Origin: an uncultured Pleomorphomonas sp.
GTDB lineage: Bacteria > Pseudomonadota > Alphaproteobacteria > Rhizobiales > Pleomorphomonadaceae
NCBI GenBank assembly: GCA_937868725.1
Contig: CALMMQ010000083.1
Coordinates: forward strand, 1 to 44,589
Direction: 5' to 3'
Length of the DNA: 44,589 bases
Shown here: in pieces, positions 8,216 to 20,159 of the stretch
Position numbering within the stretch: position 1 is the stretch's first letter
Layout of the letters: every line of letters starts with the position of its first letter
Notes under the pieces: model-generated
Told to the model about the DNA's origin: nothing
Seen by the model: the letters and a program-made list of their open reading frames with translations, nothing else
The model's database searches: none
Made by a program: the position numbers and the translations under genes

Positions 8216-8959
8216 ATGGCGAATCGTTTCCTGTCGGCAGTCGGACTGGGGGGCGCCGCCCGGCGAACCGTCATCGCGGTGCCGGTCGGCGATCGGGTCG
8301 TCGACGTCGTGGTGCGGCGCAACGCCCGCGCCAAACACTTCATCCTGCGTCTGACGCGCGCCGGCGACGGCGCCATCGTCACCGTGCCGGCCCGGGGCTC
8401 GCTGAGCACCGCTCGCGACTTTGTCACCCGCCACGCCGGCTGGCTGCAGAGCCGTATGGCCGCCCCCGTTGCCGCGGCGGCGATCGCCGAAACCCTGCCC
8501 CTGCGCGGCCGGACGGTGGCCGTGCGCCTCACCGGCGCCACGCGCGGGCTGGTGCGCCTCGTCGAGACCGAGGGCGAGGCGGCGCTGCTGGTGGCCGGTG
8601 GCGATCACGCCCACCGGCGGCTGACCGATCATCTGCGCAAGGAAGCCCGAGCCGACATCGAGGCGGCGGTGGCCCGGCACGCGGCGGCGCTCGGCGTGCG
8701 GCCGACGGCCATCCACATCAAGGATACCCGCACGCGCTGGGGGTCGGCCTCGGTGCGCGGAGCGCTCAATTTTTCCTGGCGCCTCGTCATGGCGCCGCCG
8801 TTCGTGCTCGACTACGTTGTCGCCCATGAGGTGGCGCACCTCAGGGAAATGAACCATTCGCCGCGCTTCTGGACCATCTGCCGGGCTCTGGCGCCCCGCA
8901 CCGACGAGGCGCGTGCCTGGCTGACCGCCCACGGTGCCGGCTTGCATCGGCTCGTCTGA
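8216..8959 (+). CDS. YgjP-like (DUF45/WLM) M48-type metallopeptidase
   Basis: A 247-residue protein of the YgjP/SprT-like group. The zinc-binding HEVAH motif lies at about 204-208 with a downstream MNHSPRFW, and the preceding KDTRTRWGSAS is the family hallmark. An N-terminal domain (NARAKHFILRLT) precedes it. Members are predicted zinc metallopeptidases of unknown substrate. The start could be the GTG at 8213 or the ATG at 8216; neither has a strong Shine-Dalgarno sequence. The gene ends 7 bp from the convergent penicillin-binding protein gene. Confidence 0.9.
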   Translation: MANRFLSAVGLGGAARRTVIAVPVGDRVVDVVVRRNARAKHFILRLTRAGDGAIVTVPARGSLSTARDFVTRHAGWLQSRMAAPVAAAAIAETLPLRGRTVAVRLTGATRGLVRLVETEGEAALLVAGGDHAHRRLTDHLRKEARADIEAAVARHAAALGVRPTAIHIKDTRTRWGSASVRGALNFSWRLVMAPPFVLDYVVAHEVAHLREMNHSPRFWTICRALAPRTDEARAWLTAHGAGLHRLV

Positions 8960-8966
8960 GCGCCGT

Positions 8967-11192
8967 TCAGTTGCCGAACAGCCGTTCGAGCAGACTTTTT
9001 TCGCGCGGCGTGGCGCCGTTGACCGGCACGTCGACCGGCGGCGCCACGGCACCGGGCAGTTGCGGCCCCTGCGTCGGCAGGCCGTCGGTGGCGGCGATGG
9101 TCGTGTCGACGGTCGGCGGCGGCGTCAGAAGATCGAGTCCCGGCAGCGGCCGTGGCGCCACGCCGGCCAGCGCCTCGGTCATGAAGCGGTTCCAGACCAG
9201 CGCCGTCAGAGCGCCGCCGGTGGCCTTGCGCGTCGGCGAATTGTCGTCGTTGCCAAGCCAGACGCCGGCGGTGAGGCCGTTGACGTAGCCGATGAACCAG
9301 GCGTCGCGGAAGTCCTGGCTGGTGCCGGTCTTGCCGGCCGCCGGCCGGTCCTTGAGAAACGCCTTCTGGCCGGTGCCGGCGGTCAGCACCGTCATCAGCA
9401 TGCGGTTCATGGTGCCGACCACCTTTTCATCGACCACGCGGCCCGGTCCCTCGCCCTGGCGATGGAACAGCCGCTTGCCGTCCTTGGTGGCGATGTCGTC
9501 GATGACGTAGGGAATGATGCCCCAGCCGCCGTTGGCGAACGGCACATAGGCCGAGGTGATTTCCATCGGCGTCACCTCGGCGGTGCCGAGGGCGATAGAC
9601 GGATTGTCGTGCAGCGGGCTCATGATGCCAAGCCGCCGCGCCGTCTGCGTCACCGTTGCCGGTCCGAGTTCGGCCGTCAGCCGCGCTGCCACGGTGTTGA
9701 GCGATTCGGCCAGCGCCGTCGTCAGCGTCACCGGCCCGAGGAACTTGCCCTCGTAGTTCTTCGGCGACCAACCCTTGATGGAGATCGGTTCGTCCACCAC
9801 CACGCTGTCGGGCGTGTAGCCGTGCTCGATGGCGGTGAGATAGACGAACGGCTTGAAGCTGGAACCGGGCTGGCGCTTGGCGTCGATGGCCCGGTCGAAC
9901 TGGCTCTCGCCGTAGTCGCGGCCGCCGACCATGGCCTTGACGGCGCCATCGTTGTCGATGGCCACCAGCGCGCCCTGGCTGGCATTGTACTTGGCCCCCT
10001 CCTTGGCCAGCGTCGTCCGCACCGCCGCCTCGGCCGCCGCCTGCAGGCGCACGTCGATGGTGGTGGTGACGACGATGTCCTGCCGCACATGGGCGACGTA
10101 GCCGGGCAGCAGGTCCATCACCCAGTCGGCGACGTAGTTGGCGGCGCTGGCGTTGCGGGCGATGGCCACCGGCGCGCCGCCGGACGCGGCGGCGTCGGCG
10201 TCCTTCTGGCTGATGTAGCCCTCGTCGACCATGGCGCCGAGCACGGTGCGGGCGCGCTTGGCGGCAAGATCGGGCGAGTTGGTCGGCGCGTAGCGCGACG
10301 GCGCCTTGAGCAGGCCGGCGATGGTGGCCGCCTGCATCAGGTCGAGATCGCTGGCCGACTTGTCGAAATAGCGATGGGCGGCCCCGTCGACGCCGAAGGC
10401 GCCGGCGCCGAGATAGACGCGGTTGAGGTACATCTCCAGGATCTCGTCCTTGGAGAAGCGCCATTCCAGCCACAGCGCCAGCACCACTTCCTGCAGCTTG
10501 CGCTTCATCGTCCGTTCGGGCTGCAGGAACAGGTTCTTGGCCAATTGCTGCGTCAGCGTCGAGCCGCCCTGCACCACGCCGCCCGACGTCATGTTGGTGA
10601 CGAAGGCGCGGACGAGGCCCAGCGGGTCGACGCCGAAGTGATGGTAGAAGCGCCGGTCCTCGATGGCGATCACCGCCTTGGGCAGGTAGGGCGACATCTC
10701 CGACAGCTTCATCTGCTCGCCACCGGTGTCGCCACGGTTGGCGATCAGCGCCCCGGCGGCGTCGACGATCTCGATGTTGGGCGGCCGCGCCGGCACCTTC
10801 CAGTCGTCGAGCTTGGGCAGGGTGGCGAAGGTGTAGCCGAGCACGCCAATGGCGGCGATGACGCCCCAGAGGGCGCAGACGGTGCCCCAGTAGAACAGAC
10901 CGCCGATCAGTCGGCCGAGCATCGAGCCGGAGCGCCGCCGCTCCTTGGTCGCCTTGCCCGCCTTGCCGCCGTCTCGCCGCTTGGGCATCGGGGTCTCCTC
11001 GTCGGCCCCGGTGCTGAGGGGCGGCTCCATGCGGTCGTCGAGGCGCGGCCGTCGCGGCTTCCCCGATCCCGGCAACGGCCGGTAGGGTGTGAAACGGTCG
11101 CCGGGCCCGGCCGTCAGACCGTCGTCGGCGCGCGGGCGCGACAGCGGCGGCTCCTGCCGTTCCGTCCGATCCCTGCCGTCTCGCTTGCCCAT
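8967..11192 (-). CDS. Class A penicillin-binding protein 1A (bifunctional peptidoglycan synthase)
   Basis: A 741-residue bifunctional cell-wall synthase anchored in the inner membrane. After a basic, Pro/Arg-rich cytoplasmic tail comes one membrane helix (YWGTVCALWGVIAAIGVLGY). The glycosyltransferase (GT51) domain shows EDRRFYHHFGVDP and GGSTLTQQLAKN with the catalytic glutamate, then LYLGAGAFGV. The transpeptidase domain has the serine motif SSFK (PGSSFKPFVYL), SLN (ESLNTVA) and KTGTSQDFRDAWFIGY. The C-terminus is a Pro-rich tail. Two starts are possible. The ATG at 11192 (MGKRDG) resembles the N-termini I recall for Hyphomicrobiales homologues but has a weak Shine-Dalgarno sequence. The in-frame ATG at 10988 (MPKRRDG) has a strong GAGGAG six bases upstream and would give 673 residues. 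It is transcribed away from the cob operon. Confidence 0.95.
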   Translation of the reverse strand: MGKRDGRDRTERQEPPLSRPRADDGLTAGPGDRFTPYRPLPGSGKPRRPRLDDRMEPPLSTGADEETPMPKRRDGGKAGKATKERRRSGSMLGRLIGGLFYWGTVCALWGVIAAIGVLGYTFATLPKLDDWKVPARPPNIEIVDAAGALIANRGDTGGEQMKLSEMSPYLPKAVIAIEDRRFYHHFGVDPLGLVRAFVTNMTSGGVVQGGSTLTQQLAKNLFLQPERTMKRKLQEVVLALWLEWRFSKDEILEMYLNRVYLGAGAFGVDGAAHRYFDKSASDLDLMQAATIAGLLKAPSRYAPTNSPDLAAKRARTVLGAMVDEGYISQKDADAAASGGAPVAIARNASAANYVADWVMDLLPGYVAHVRQDIVVTTTIDVRLQAAAEAAVRTTLAKEGAKYNASQGALVAIDNDGAVKAMVGGRDYGESQFDRAIDAKRQPGSSFKPFVYLTAIEHGYTPDSVVVDEPISIKGWSPKNYEGKFLGPVTLTTALAESLNTVAARLTAELGPATVTQTARRLGIMSPLHDNPSIALGTAEVTPMEITSAYVPFANGGWGIIPYVIDDIATKDGKRLFHRQGEGPGRVVDEKVVGTMNRMLMTVLTAGTGQKAFLKDRPAAGKTGTSQDFRDAWFIGYVNGLTAGVWLGNDDNSPTRKATGGALTALVWNRFMTEALAGVAPRPLPGLDLLTPPPTVDTTIAATDGLPTQGPQLPGAVAPPVDVPVNGATPREKSLLERLFGN

Positions 11193-11325
11193 GCCGTCGC
11201 TTTCGTTGTCGTGCCGCCCGCGCGGCGCCGGGCCGGGGACGGCGGGTCCATGCTGTCGAAGATAAATGCGGCGGTTTAAGGGGGGATTAAGGATGGCGGC
11301 GCCGGCGCCGCTGGCGGCTCGTCTG

Positions 11326-11354
11326 TTGACATCTCCCGCCCGGCCGTCGCAAAT
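11326..11354 (+). promoter_or_regulatory. Promoter of the cobalamin operon
   Basis: A consensus -35 TTGACA (11326-11331) is followed after 17 bp by GCAAAT (11349-11354). The predicted transcription start, about 11361, coincides with the first bases of the cobalamin riboswitch, which supports the call. The -10 element is imperfect. Confidence 0.6.
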
Positions 11355-11360
11355 GACCGG

Positions 11361-11536
11361 GTTGAAGGTCCCTTCGCTCCGAAGGGTGAAAAGGGAATGC
11401 GGACCCGACCGGCCGGTCGGCAAGCCGCAGCTGCCCCCGCAACTGTGAACGGGGAGCCGGGCATCGGGCACCACTGGCCAGACGGTCGGGAAGGTGATGG
11501 CCGGCATCGATCCGTGAGCCAGGAGACCTGCCTTCG
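11361..11536 (+). promoter_or_regulatory. Cobalamin (AdoCbl) riboswitch
   Basis: The leader of cobW carries the conserved parts of the B12 aptamer: GGTCCCTTCG near its start, the AAAAGGGAATGCGG element, then GCAGCTGCCCCCGCAACTG and GGGGAGCC, and finally the B12 box GAGCCAGGAGACCTGCC at 11516-11532. In this class adenosylcobalamin binding lowers expression, in proteobacteria mostly by hiding the ribosome-binding site or by termination. About 170 bases separate the B12 box from the cobW start, leaving room for an expression platform; no clear terminator with a T tract is seen there, so translational control or Rho is likelier. It should repress the cobW-cobJ operon when B12 is abundant. Confidence 0.95.
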
Positions 11537-11705
11537 ACGTGACCGATTTCCAGACCGCCGGTGGGGTGGGAAAGGACCGAAGATGTCGAGCCGATCGTTG
11601 CCGCCATGGTCTGATGCCGCCACCCGCCCGGTGGTGCGCCGCCCTGCCGCCGTCGCGGCCGGACGCTGAGTGGCTTTTCCCGTCCCTTCCGTCTCAGAGG
11701 CCGAC

Positions 11706-12731
11706 ATGTCCCCGTCCAAAGTTCCCGTCACCATCGTCACCGGCTTCCTCGGCGCTGGCAAGACGACGCTCATCCGCCATCTCCTCGAGAACGCCGGCGG
11801 CCGGCGCATCGCCCTTATCATCAACGAGTTCGGCGACGTCGGCGTCGACGGCGACCTGCTGAAGTCGTGTGGCGCGCCGGCCTGCGGCGACGACGGCATC
11901 ATCGAGCTCGCCAACGGCTGCCTGTGCTGCACCGTCGCCGACGATTTCCTGCCGGCCATCGACCGGCTGACCGCCGGTGCCTATCGCCCCGACCACATCG
12001 TCGTCGAGACCTCCGGCCTCGCCCTGCCCAAGCCGCTGATCAAGGCCTTCGACTGGCCGGACGTGCGCGCCCGCCTCACCGTCGACGGCGTCATTGCCGT
12101 GGTCGACGCCGCCGCCGTGGCCGCCGGCCGCTTCGCCGACGATCCGGCCGCCGTGCTGGCCGAGCGCGCCGCCGATCTGGCCATCGATCACGACAATCCG
12201 CTTGAGGAGGTCTACGAGGACCAACTGCTGGCCGCCGATCTCGTCATCCTCAACAAGACCGACCTGCTCGACGCCGACGCAGTGCGGCAGGTGGTGACCG
12301 GCATCGAGGCCAGCCTGCCGCGGGCCGTGCGCGTTCTGCCGGTGCGCGAGGGCCGCGTCGACGCCGACGTGCTGCTCGGCCTTGCCGTCGCCGCCGAGGA
12401 CGATCTCCTCGCCCGGCCCAGCCATCACGACGGCCTCGGCGCCCACGATCACGACGATTTCGCCACCTTCGCCGTCGACGTGACGGTTGATAGCCCGGAA
12501 GCGCTGGTCGCGCGCCTCAAGGCCGTCGTCGAGGCCCACGATATCCTGCGCGTCAAGGGTTTCGTCGCCGTGCCCGGCAAGCCGATGCGCCTGCTGGTGC
12601 AGGGCGTCGGCGCCCGCTTCCGCACCGGTTTCGATCGGCCGTGGCGGCCCGACGAAGCGCGCGCCAGCCGTCTGGTGGTGATCGCCGAACAGGGCATCGA
12701 CGAAGCGGCCGTCCGCGCCGCGCTGGCCTGA
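11706..12731 (+). CDS. cobW: Cobalamin biosynthesis GTPase CobW
   Basis: A 341-residue G3E-family P-loop GTPase. Walker A is GFLGAGKTT. The metal-binding CXCC motif is in ANGCLCCTV, followed by the G-motifs VVETSGLALP and NKTD. A His/Asp-rich linker (SHHDGLGAHDHDDF) precedes the C-terminal CobW_C domain. CobW is thought to help deliver cobalt to the CobNST chelatase; COG0523 relatives handle zinc or nickel. The ATG at 11706 is chosen because AGAGG precedes it by 5 bases; a GTG at 11670 in frame would add 12 residues. It is the first gene behind the cobalamin riboswitch and lies 15 bp before cobN. Confidence 0.95.
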   Translation: MSPSKVPVTIVTGFLGAGKTTLIRHLLENAGGRRIALIINEFGDVGVDGDLLKSCGAPACGDDGIIELANGCLCCTVADDFLPAIDRLTAGAYRPDHIVVETSGLALPKPLIKAFDWPDVRARLTVDGVIAVVDAAAVAAGRFADDPAAVLAERAADLAIDHDNPLEEVYEDQLLAADLVILNKTDLLDADAVRQVVTGIEASLPRAVRVLPVREGRVDADVLLGLAVAAEDDLLARPSHHDGLGAHDHDDFATFAVDVTVDSPEALVARLKAVVEAHDILRVKGFVAVPGKPMRLLVQGVGARFRTGFDRPWRPDEARASRLVVIAEQGIDEAAVRAALA

Positions 12732-12746
12732 CGGGGAGGCGCCGGC

Positions 12747-16069
<3,323 letters not shown>

Positions 16070-16073
<4 letters not shown>

Positions 16074-17272
16074 CCGTGCGCGGCGCCTGTCCCGGCCTCT
16101 TCAGGCCGATGCCGACCGGCGACGGCCTGCTCGTCCGCCTGCGCCCGCCGGCCGGGCGCCTGACGAGCGCCGCGGCGGAGGCCATCGCCACGCTCGCCGC
16201 GACCCACGGCAACGGCGCCATCGATCTCGGTCGGCGGGGCGGCCTGCAATTGCGCGGGCTGACGGCTGCGGGCGTCGCCGCCGTCATCGCCGGGCTGATG
16301 CCGTTCGGCCTCGTCGACGCCGACGCCGCCGGCGAAGGGGTGCGCAACGTCGTGGCCTCGCCGCTCTCCGATCTCGACCCCGCCGCCTGCCTTGACGCCA
16401 CCGCGCTGGCGCGCCAGCTGGAGGCGGCGCTAACGGCCGGCAACTTCGCAGATTTGCCGGCTAAGTTCGGCTTTGCCGTCGACGATGGCGGCGCCTTTCC
16501 ACTCGGGGCCATCGCCGATGTCGGCCTGATCGGCACACCGGCCGGCGTCGTCGTGACGCTGGCCGGCGCCGCCGTGGCCCGCGTGCCGCCGGGGCAGGCC
16601 GTTGCCGCCGCCCTGGCCCTCGCCCACGCCTTTTTGCGTCTGGCGCCCCGCCTTGATCCGCCGCCTCGCCGCCTGGCCGCGCTGATCGCCGCTCTCGGCC
16701 CGGACCCCGTGCTTGCCGCCGCCGGCCTGACGCCGATTACCCTCAACCTGCCGCCCCGCGTCCTGGATCGGGCGGCGCTGCTCGGCCGGCACGCCGGTCG
16801 CCTTGGCGTCGCCGCGCCGTTCGGCCGCCTGACCGCCGCGCAGATGTCGACGCTGGCCGAAGCGGCCCCGGCCGGCTTGCGCCTGACGCCCTGGGCTCTC
16901 GTCGTCGTGCCGGGCAGCGCCACCGTCGATCGCTTTGCCGCCGCCGGTCTCATCGTCGATGCCGCCGATCCCCGCCTTTTCGTTGCCGCCTGTCCCGGCG
17001 CGCCGGGCTGCGCCGCTGCCAGCGTGGCGACGCGGCCCCTGGCCGAGCAACTGGCGAGGCTGCGGCCGGCAGCGACCTCGGGCGCCTGGCTGCACGTCTC
17101 CGGTTGCGCCAAGGGCTGCGCGTCGAGCGCTGCCCACGCGGTGACCGTGGTCGGCCGCGCCGGCCTCTACGACGTCGTTGCCCATGGACGGGCCGACGAC
17201 AAGGCAATAAGGCAAGGGCTGACGGCCGAAGCGGTCGTTCAAGCGCTCGCAGCGGGAGGCTTCGCCCCATGA
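16070..17272 (+). CDS. cobG: Precorrin-3B synthase CobG
   Basis: A 400-residue member of the nitrite/sulfite-reductase fold family. CobG is an oxygen-dependent monooxygenase with a 4Fe-4S centre that turns precorrin-3A into precorrin-3B, the step that defines the aerobic pathway. The N-terminal ferredoxin-like half contains [14 protein letters not shown]. Near the C-terminus four cysteines fit the cluster ligands: CPGAPGC and SGCAKGC. Overlaps cobN by ATGA and cobH by ATGA (17269-17272). Its presence means the corrin ring is contracted in the presence of oxygen in this organism. Confidence 0.95.
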
Positions 17273-17907
17273 CCACCGGACAGCGCCGCGACTACGTTCG
17301 CGACGGCGCCGACATCTACCGGCGTTCGTTCGCCATCATCCGCGCCGAGGCCGACCTCGGCCGCTTCTCGCCCGCCGAAGAGCCGGTGGCGGTGCGCATC
17401 ATTCACGCCTCGGGCATGGTCGAGGTGGCCGCCGACATCGTCTTTGCCCCCGGCGCCGTCGACGCCGCCCGGGCGGCGCTCCGGGCCGGCGCGCCGATCC
17501 TCTGCGACAGCGAGATGGTGGCTCACGGCGTCACCCGCGCCCGCCTGCCGGCCGACAACGCCGTGATCTGCACTCTGCGCGATCCGGCCGTGCCGGCGCT
17601 GGCCGCCCGGCTCGGCACCACGCGCACGGCGGCGGCCATGGAGCTGTGGCGGCCGCGCATCGCCGGCGCCGTGGTGGCCATCGGCAACGCCCCGACGGCG
17701 CTCTACCGGCTGATGGAACTGATCGACGACGGCGTGCCGCCGCCGGCCGCCGTCATCGGCATGCCGGTCGGCTTCGTCGGCGCCGCCGAATCCAAGGACG
17801 ATCTGATGGCCGACGGCCGATTGCGCTATCTGGTGGTGCGCGGCCGCAAGGGCGGTTCGGCCATGACGGCGGCCGCCCTCAACGCGCTGGCGAGCGACAA
17901 GGAATGA
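17269..17907 (+). CDS. cobH: Precorrin-8X methylmutase CobH
   Basis: A 212-residue enzyme that moves the C11 methyl group of precorrin-8X to C12, giving hydrogenobyrinic acid. Visible signatures are [12 protein letters not shown] with the conserved His, [19 protein letters not shown] and [13 protein letters not shown]. The start ATG overlaps the cobG stop; the frame remains open further upstream inside cobG but lacks similarity there. It overlaps cobI by ATGA (17904-17907). Confidence 0.96.
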   Translation: MTTGQRRDYVRDGADIYRRSFAIIRAEADLGRFSPAEEPVAVRIIHASGMVEVAADIVFAPGAVDAARAALRAGAPILCDSEMVAHGVTRARLPADNAVICTLRDPAVPALAARLGTTRTAAAMELWRPRIAGAVVAIGNAPTALYRLMELIDDGVPPPAAVIGMPVGFVGAAESKDDLMADGRLRYLVVRGRKGGSAMTAAALNALASDKE

Positions 17908-18644
17908 CCAACGTGATCCCCCTCGGCACGCTCCACGGCGTCGGCGTCGGCCCGGGCGACCCGGAACTCCTGACGGTGAAGGCGGCCCGACTGATCGGCG
18001 CGGCGCCGGTGCTGGCCTATTTCGCCAAGAAGGGCCGGCGCGGCAACGCCCGCGCCATCATCGAACCCTACGTGCGGCCGGGCACCGAGGAACTGCCGCT
18101 CTACTATCCGCTCACCACCGAGATGAGCTTTGCCGATCCGGTCTACGTCGACACCATCGCCGCCTTCTATGCCGAGGCGGCGGCGACCATCGCCGGCCAC
18201 CTTGAGGCCGGCCGCGACGTCGTGCTGGTGGCCGAGGGCGATCCGCTGTTCTACGGCTCGTTCATGCACATCTTCATCCGCCTCAACCAGCGCTTCGCCG
18301 TCGAGGTGACGCCCGGCGTCACCGGCATGGCCGGCTGCTGGGCGGCGGCCGGTGCCCCCATGACCTGGGGCGACGACGTGCTGACCGTGCTGCCGGGCAC
18401 GCTCTCCGAACCGGTGCTGGTCGAGCGCCTCGCCAACGCCGACGCGGCGGTGATCATGAAGCTCGGCACCAACTTCCCCAAGGTCCGGCGGGCGCTCGCC
18501 GCCGCCGGCCTCGCCGACCGCGCCATCTACGTCGAGCGCGGTTCGATGGCCGGCGAGACGGTGGTGCCGCTCCGCGACAAGCCGGACGACGCGGCACCCT
18601 ATTTCTCGTTGATCCTGGTGCCCGGCGAAGGGCGGCGGCCATGA
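17904..18644 (+). CDS. cobI: Precorrin-2 C20-methyltransferase CobI
   Basis: A 246-residue SAM-dependent tetrapyrrole methylase. The N-terminal [16 protein letters not shown] and the [12 protein letters not shown] segment are typical of the C20 methyltransferases, as is the later [15 protein letters not shown]. It converts precorrin-2 to precorrin-3A, the substrate of CobG encoded two genes upstream. Start and stop overlap cobH and cobJ by ATGA, showing a tightly coupled operon. Confidence 0.96.
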   Translation: MTNVIPLGTLHGVGVGPGDPELLTVKAARLIGAAPVLAYFAKKGRRGNARAIIEPYVRPGTEELPLYYPLTTEMSFADPVYVDTIAAFYAEAAATIAGHLEAGRDVVLVAEGDPLFYGSFMHIFIRLNQRFAVEVTPGVTGMAGCWAAAGAPMTWGDDVLTVLPGTLSEPVLVERLANADAAVIMKLGTNFPKVRRALAAAGLADRAIYVERGSMAGETVVPLRDKPDDAAPYFSLILVPGEGRRP

Positions 18645-19408
18645 GCGCCGCCGGTGAAATCCTGGTGGTCGGCCTCGGCCCCGGCCCCGACGGCTGGCGG
18701 ACGCCCGAGGTCGAGGCGGCGCTCGGCCGCGCCAGCGATCTCGTCGGCTACGGCCCCTATCTCGATCGCTGCCCGTTGCGGCCCGACCAGCGGCGCCACG
18801 GCTCGGACAACCGCGTCGAACTCGACCGGGCCCGCCTGGCCATCGACCTCTGCCGTCAGGGCCGCGTCGTCGCCGTGGTGTCGGGCGGCGATCCCGGCGT
18901 CTTCGCCATGGCCGCCGCCGTCTTCGAGGCCATCGATGCCGACGCAACGGCACGGACGCTGGCCGTCACGGTGATGCCCGGCGTCTCGGCCATGCAGGCC
19001 GCCGCCGCCCGGCTCGGTGCGCCGCTCGGTCACGACTTCTGCGCCATCTCGCTGTCGGACAACCTGAAGCCCTGGGCGTTGGTCGAGCGGCGTCTTGTCG
19101 CCGCCGCCACCGGCGATTTCGTCATCGCCCTCTATAATCCCGCCTCGCGGGCCCGGCCGGGTCGCATTCACGACGCCTTTGCGCTGCTGCGGACGCTCAA
19201 GGCGGCGGCGACGCCCGTCGCCTTCGCCCGCGCCGTCGGTCGACCGGACGAGGCCATCGTGGTCACCGATCTCGGCACCGCCGATCCCGGGCTCGCCGAC
19301 ATGGCGACGGTGGTGATCATCGGCTCGTCGGCGAGCCGGCTGGTGGCTCGACCGAACGGTCGCCCCTGGTTCTACACGCCGCGTTCGGCGGCCAGCGAGG
19401 CGCCATGA
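18641..19408 (+). CDS. cobJ: Precorrin-3B C17-methyltransferase CobJ
   Basis: A 255-residue SAM-dependent methylase that methylates C17 and contracts the ring of precorrin-3B to precorrin-4. Signatures are VVGLGPGPDGWRTPE, SGGDPGVFAMAA, MPGVSAMQAAAARLGAPLGH and LYNPASRARPG. It is the last gene of the forward cobW-cobJ run. Its final 37 bp overlap the 3' end of cobK on the other strand, so the two transcripts converge and overlap. Confidence 0.96.
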   Translation: MSAAGEILVVGLGPGPDGWRTPEVEAALGRASDLVGYGPYLDRCPLRPDQRRHGSDNRVELDRARLAIDLCRQGRVVAVVSGGDPGVFAMAAAVFEAIDADATARTLAVTVMPGVSAMQAAAARLGAPLGHDFCAISLSDNLKPWALVERRLVAAATGDFVIALYNPASRARPGRIHDAFALLRTLKAAATPVAFARAVGRPDEAIVVTDLGTADPGLADMATVVIIGSSASRLVARPNGRPWFYTPRSAASEAP

Positions 19409-20133
19409 GCCTCGATCGCCGCCAGCACGTCGTTGAGCTCGTGATAGGTGGTGACGTCGGGGGAGGCCGGCGGCTGCACCATGATCACCGGCAGACCGAG
19501 GGAACGGGCCGCCGCCACCTTGCCGTAGGTGGCATCGCCGCCGGCATTCTTGGTCACCATGATCTCGACGCGCTCGGCCTGCATCAGCGCCGCCTGCGAC
19601 GCTTCGTCGAACGGGCCGCGCTCGAGCAGCAGCCGGTGGTCGGGCAGGTTGAGCTCGTCCGGCGGGTCGATGGAGCGGACGACGTAATGGTGCTGCGGCG
19701 CCACCTCGAAGGCGGCGAGACCGAGCCGGCCGACGGTCAGGAACACGCACTTGGGCTCGCCCGCCAGCGCTTCGGCCGCCGCTTCCAGGCTGTCGACTTC
19801 GAGCCAGTTGTCGCCGGGTTCACGCTCCCACGGCGGCCGGGTGTAGCGGATGAGCGCCACGCCGGCCATCGCGGCGGCGGCGACGGCGTTCAGCGAAATC
19901 TGGGCGGCGAACGGGTGGGTGGCGTCGATCAGGAGGTCGATGCCGTTGTCCTTGAGATAGGCCGCGAGCCCGCTGACGCCACCGAAGCCGCCGACGCGCG
20001 TCGGCAGCGCCTGCGGCGCCGGCTCGTGCGTGCGCCCGGCCAGCGACAGCGTCGCCTCGATGCCGGGGCGACCGGCCAGCCGCTCGGCCAGCCGCACCGC
20101 TTCGGTCGTTCCGCCGAGTATCAGGATGCGCAT
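19372..20133 (-). CDS. cobK: Precorrin-6A reductase CobK
   Basis: A 253-residue NADPH-dependent reductase that turns precorrin-6A into precorrin-6B. The N-terminus ILILGGTTEAVRLAERL, the middle DATHPFAAQIS and TVGRLGLAAF, and the C-terminal TKNAGGDATYGKVAAA match CobK/CbiJ. The ATG at 20133 has GGAGG ten bases upstream. That GGAGG is one strand of a perfect palindrome whose other strand serves the divergent cobL. Its 3' end overlaps cobJ. No promoter can fit in the 26-bp gap to cobL, so its promoter must lie inside the cobL coding sequence, where no obvious element was identified. Confidence 0.95.
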   Translation of the reverse strand: MRILILGGTTEAVRLAERLAGRPGIEATLSLAGRTHEPAPQALPTRVGGFGGVSGLAAYLKDNGIDLLIDATHPFAAQISLNAVAAAAMAGVALIRYTRPPWEREPGDNWLEVDSLEAAAEALAGEPKCVFLTVGRLGLAAFEVAPQHHYVVRSIDPPDELNLPDHRLLLERGPFDEASQAALMQAERVEIMVTKNAGGDATYGKVAAARSLGLPVIMVQPPASPDVTTYHELNDVLAAIEAHGASLAAERGV

Positions 20134-20143
20134 CGCTCGAAAC

Positions 20144-20153
20144 CCTCCGGAGG
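20144..20153. promoter_or_regulatory. Palindromic Shine-Dalgarno sequence shared by divergent cobK and cobL
   Basis: CCTCCGGAGG is a perfect 10-bp palindrome. Read on the plus strand, GGAGG lies 6 bases before the cobL GTG. Read on the minus strand, GGAGG lies 10 bases before the cobK ATG. The start codons are separated by only 26 bp (20134-20159), so the transcripts must overlap in their 5' parts. Confidence 0.8.
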
Positions 20154-20159
20154 CCGGCT

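Noticed and set aside
8934-11279. A 781-codon plus-strand frame opposite the penicillin-binding protein
   Set aside because: Composition artefact; the opposite strand encodes all GT51 and transpeptidase motifs.
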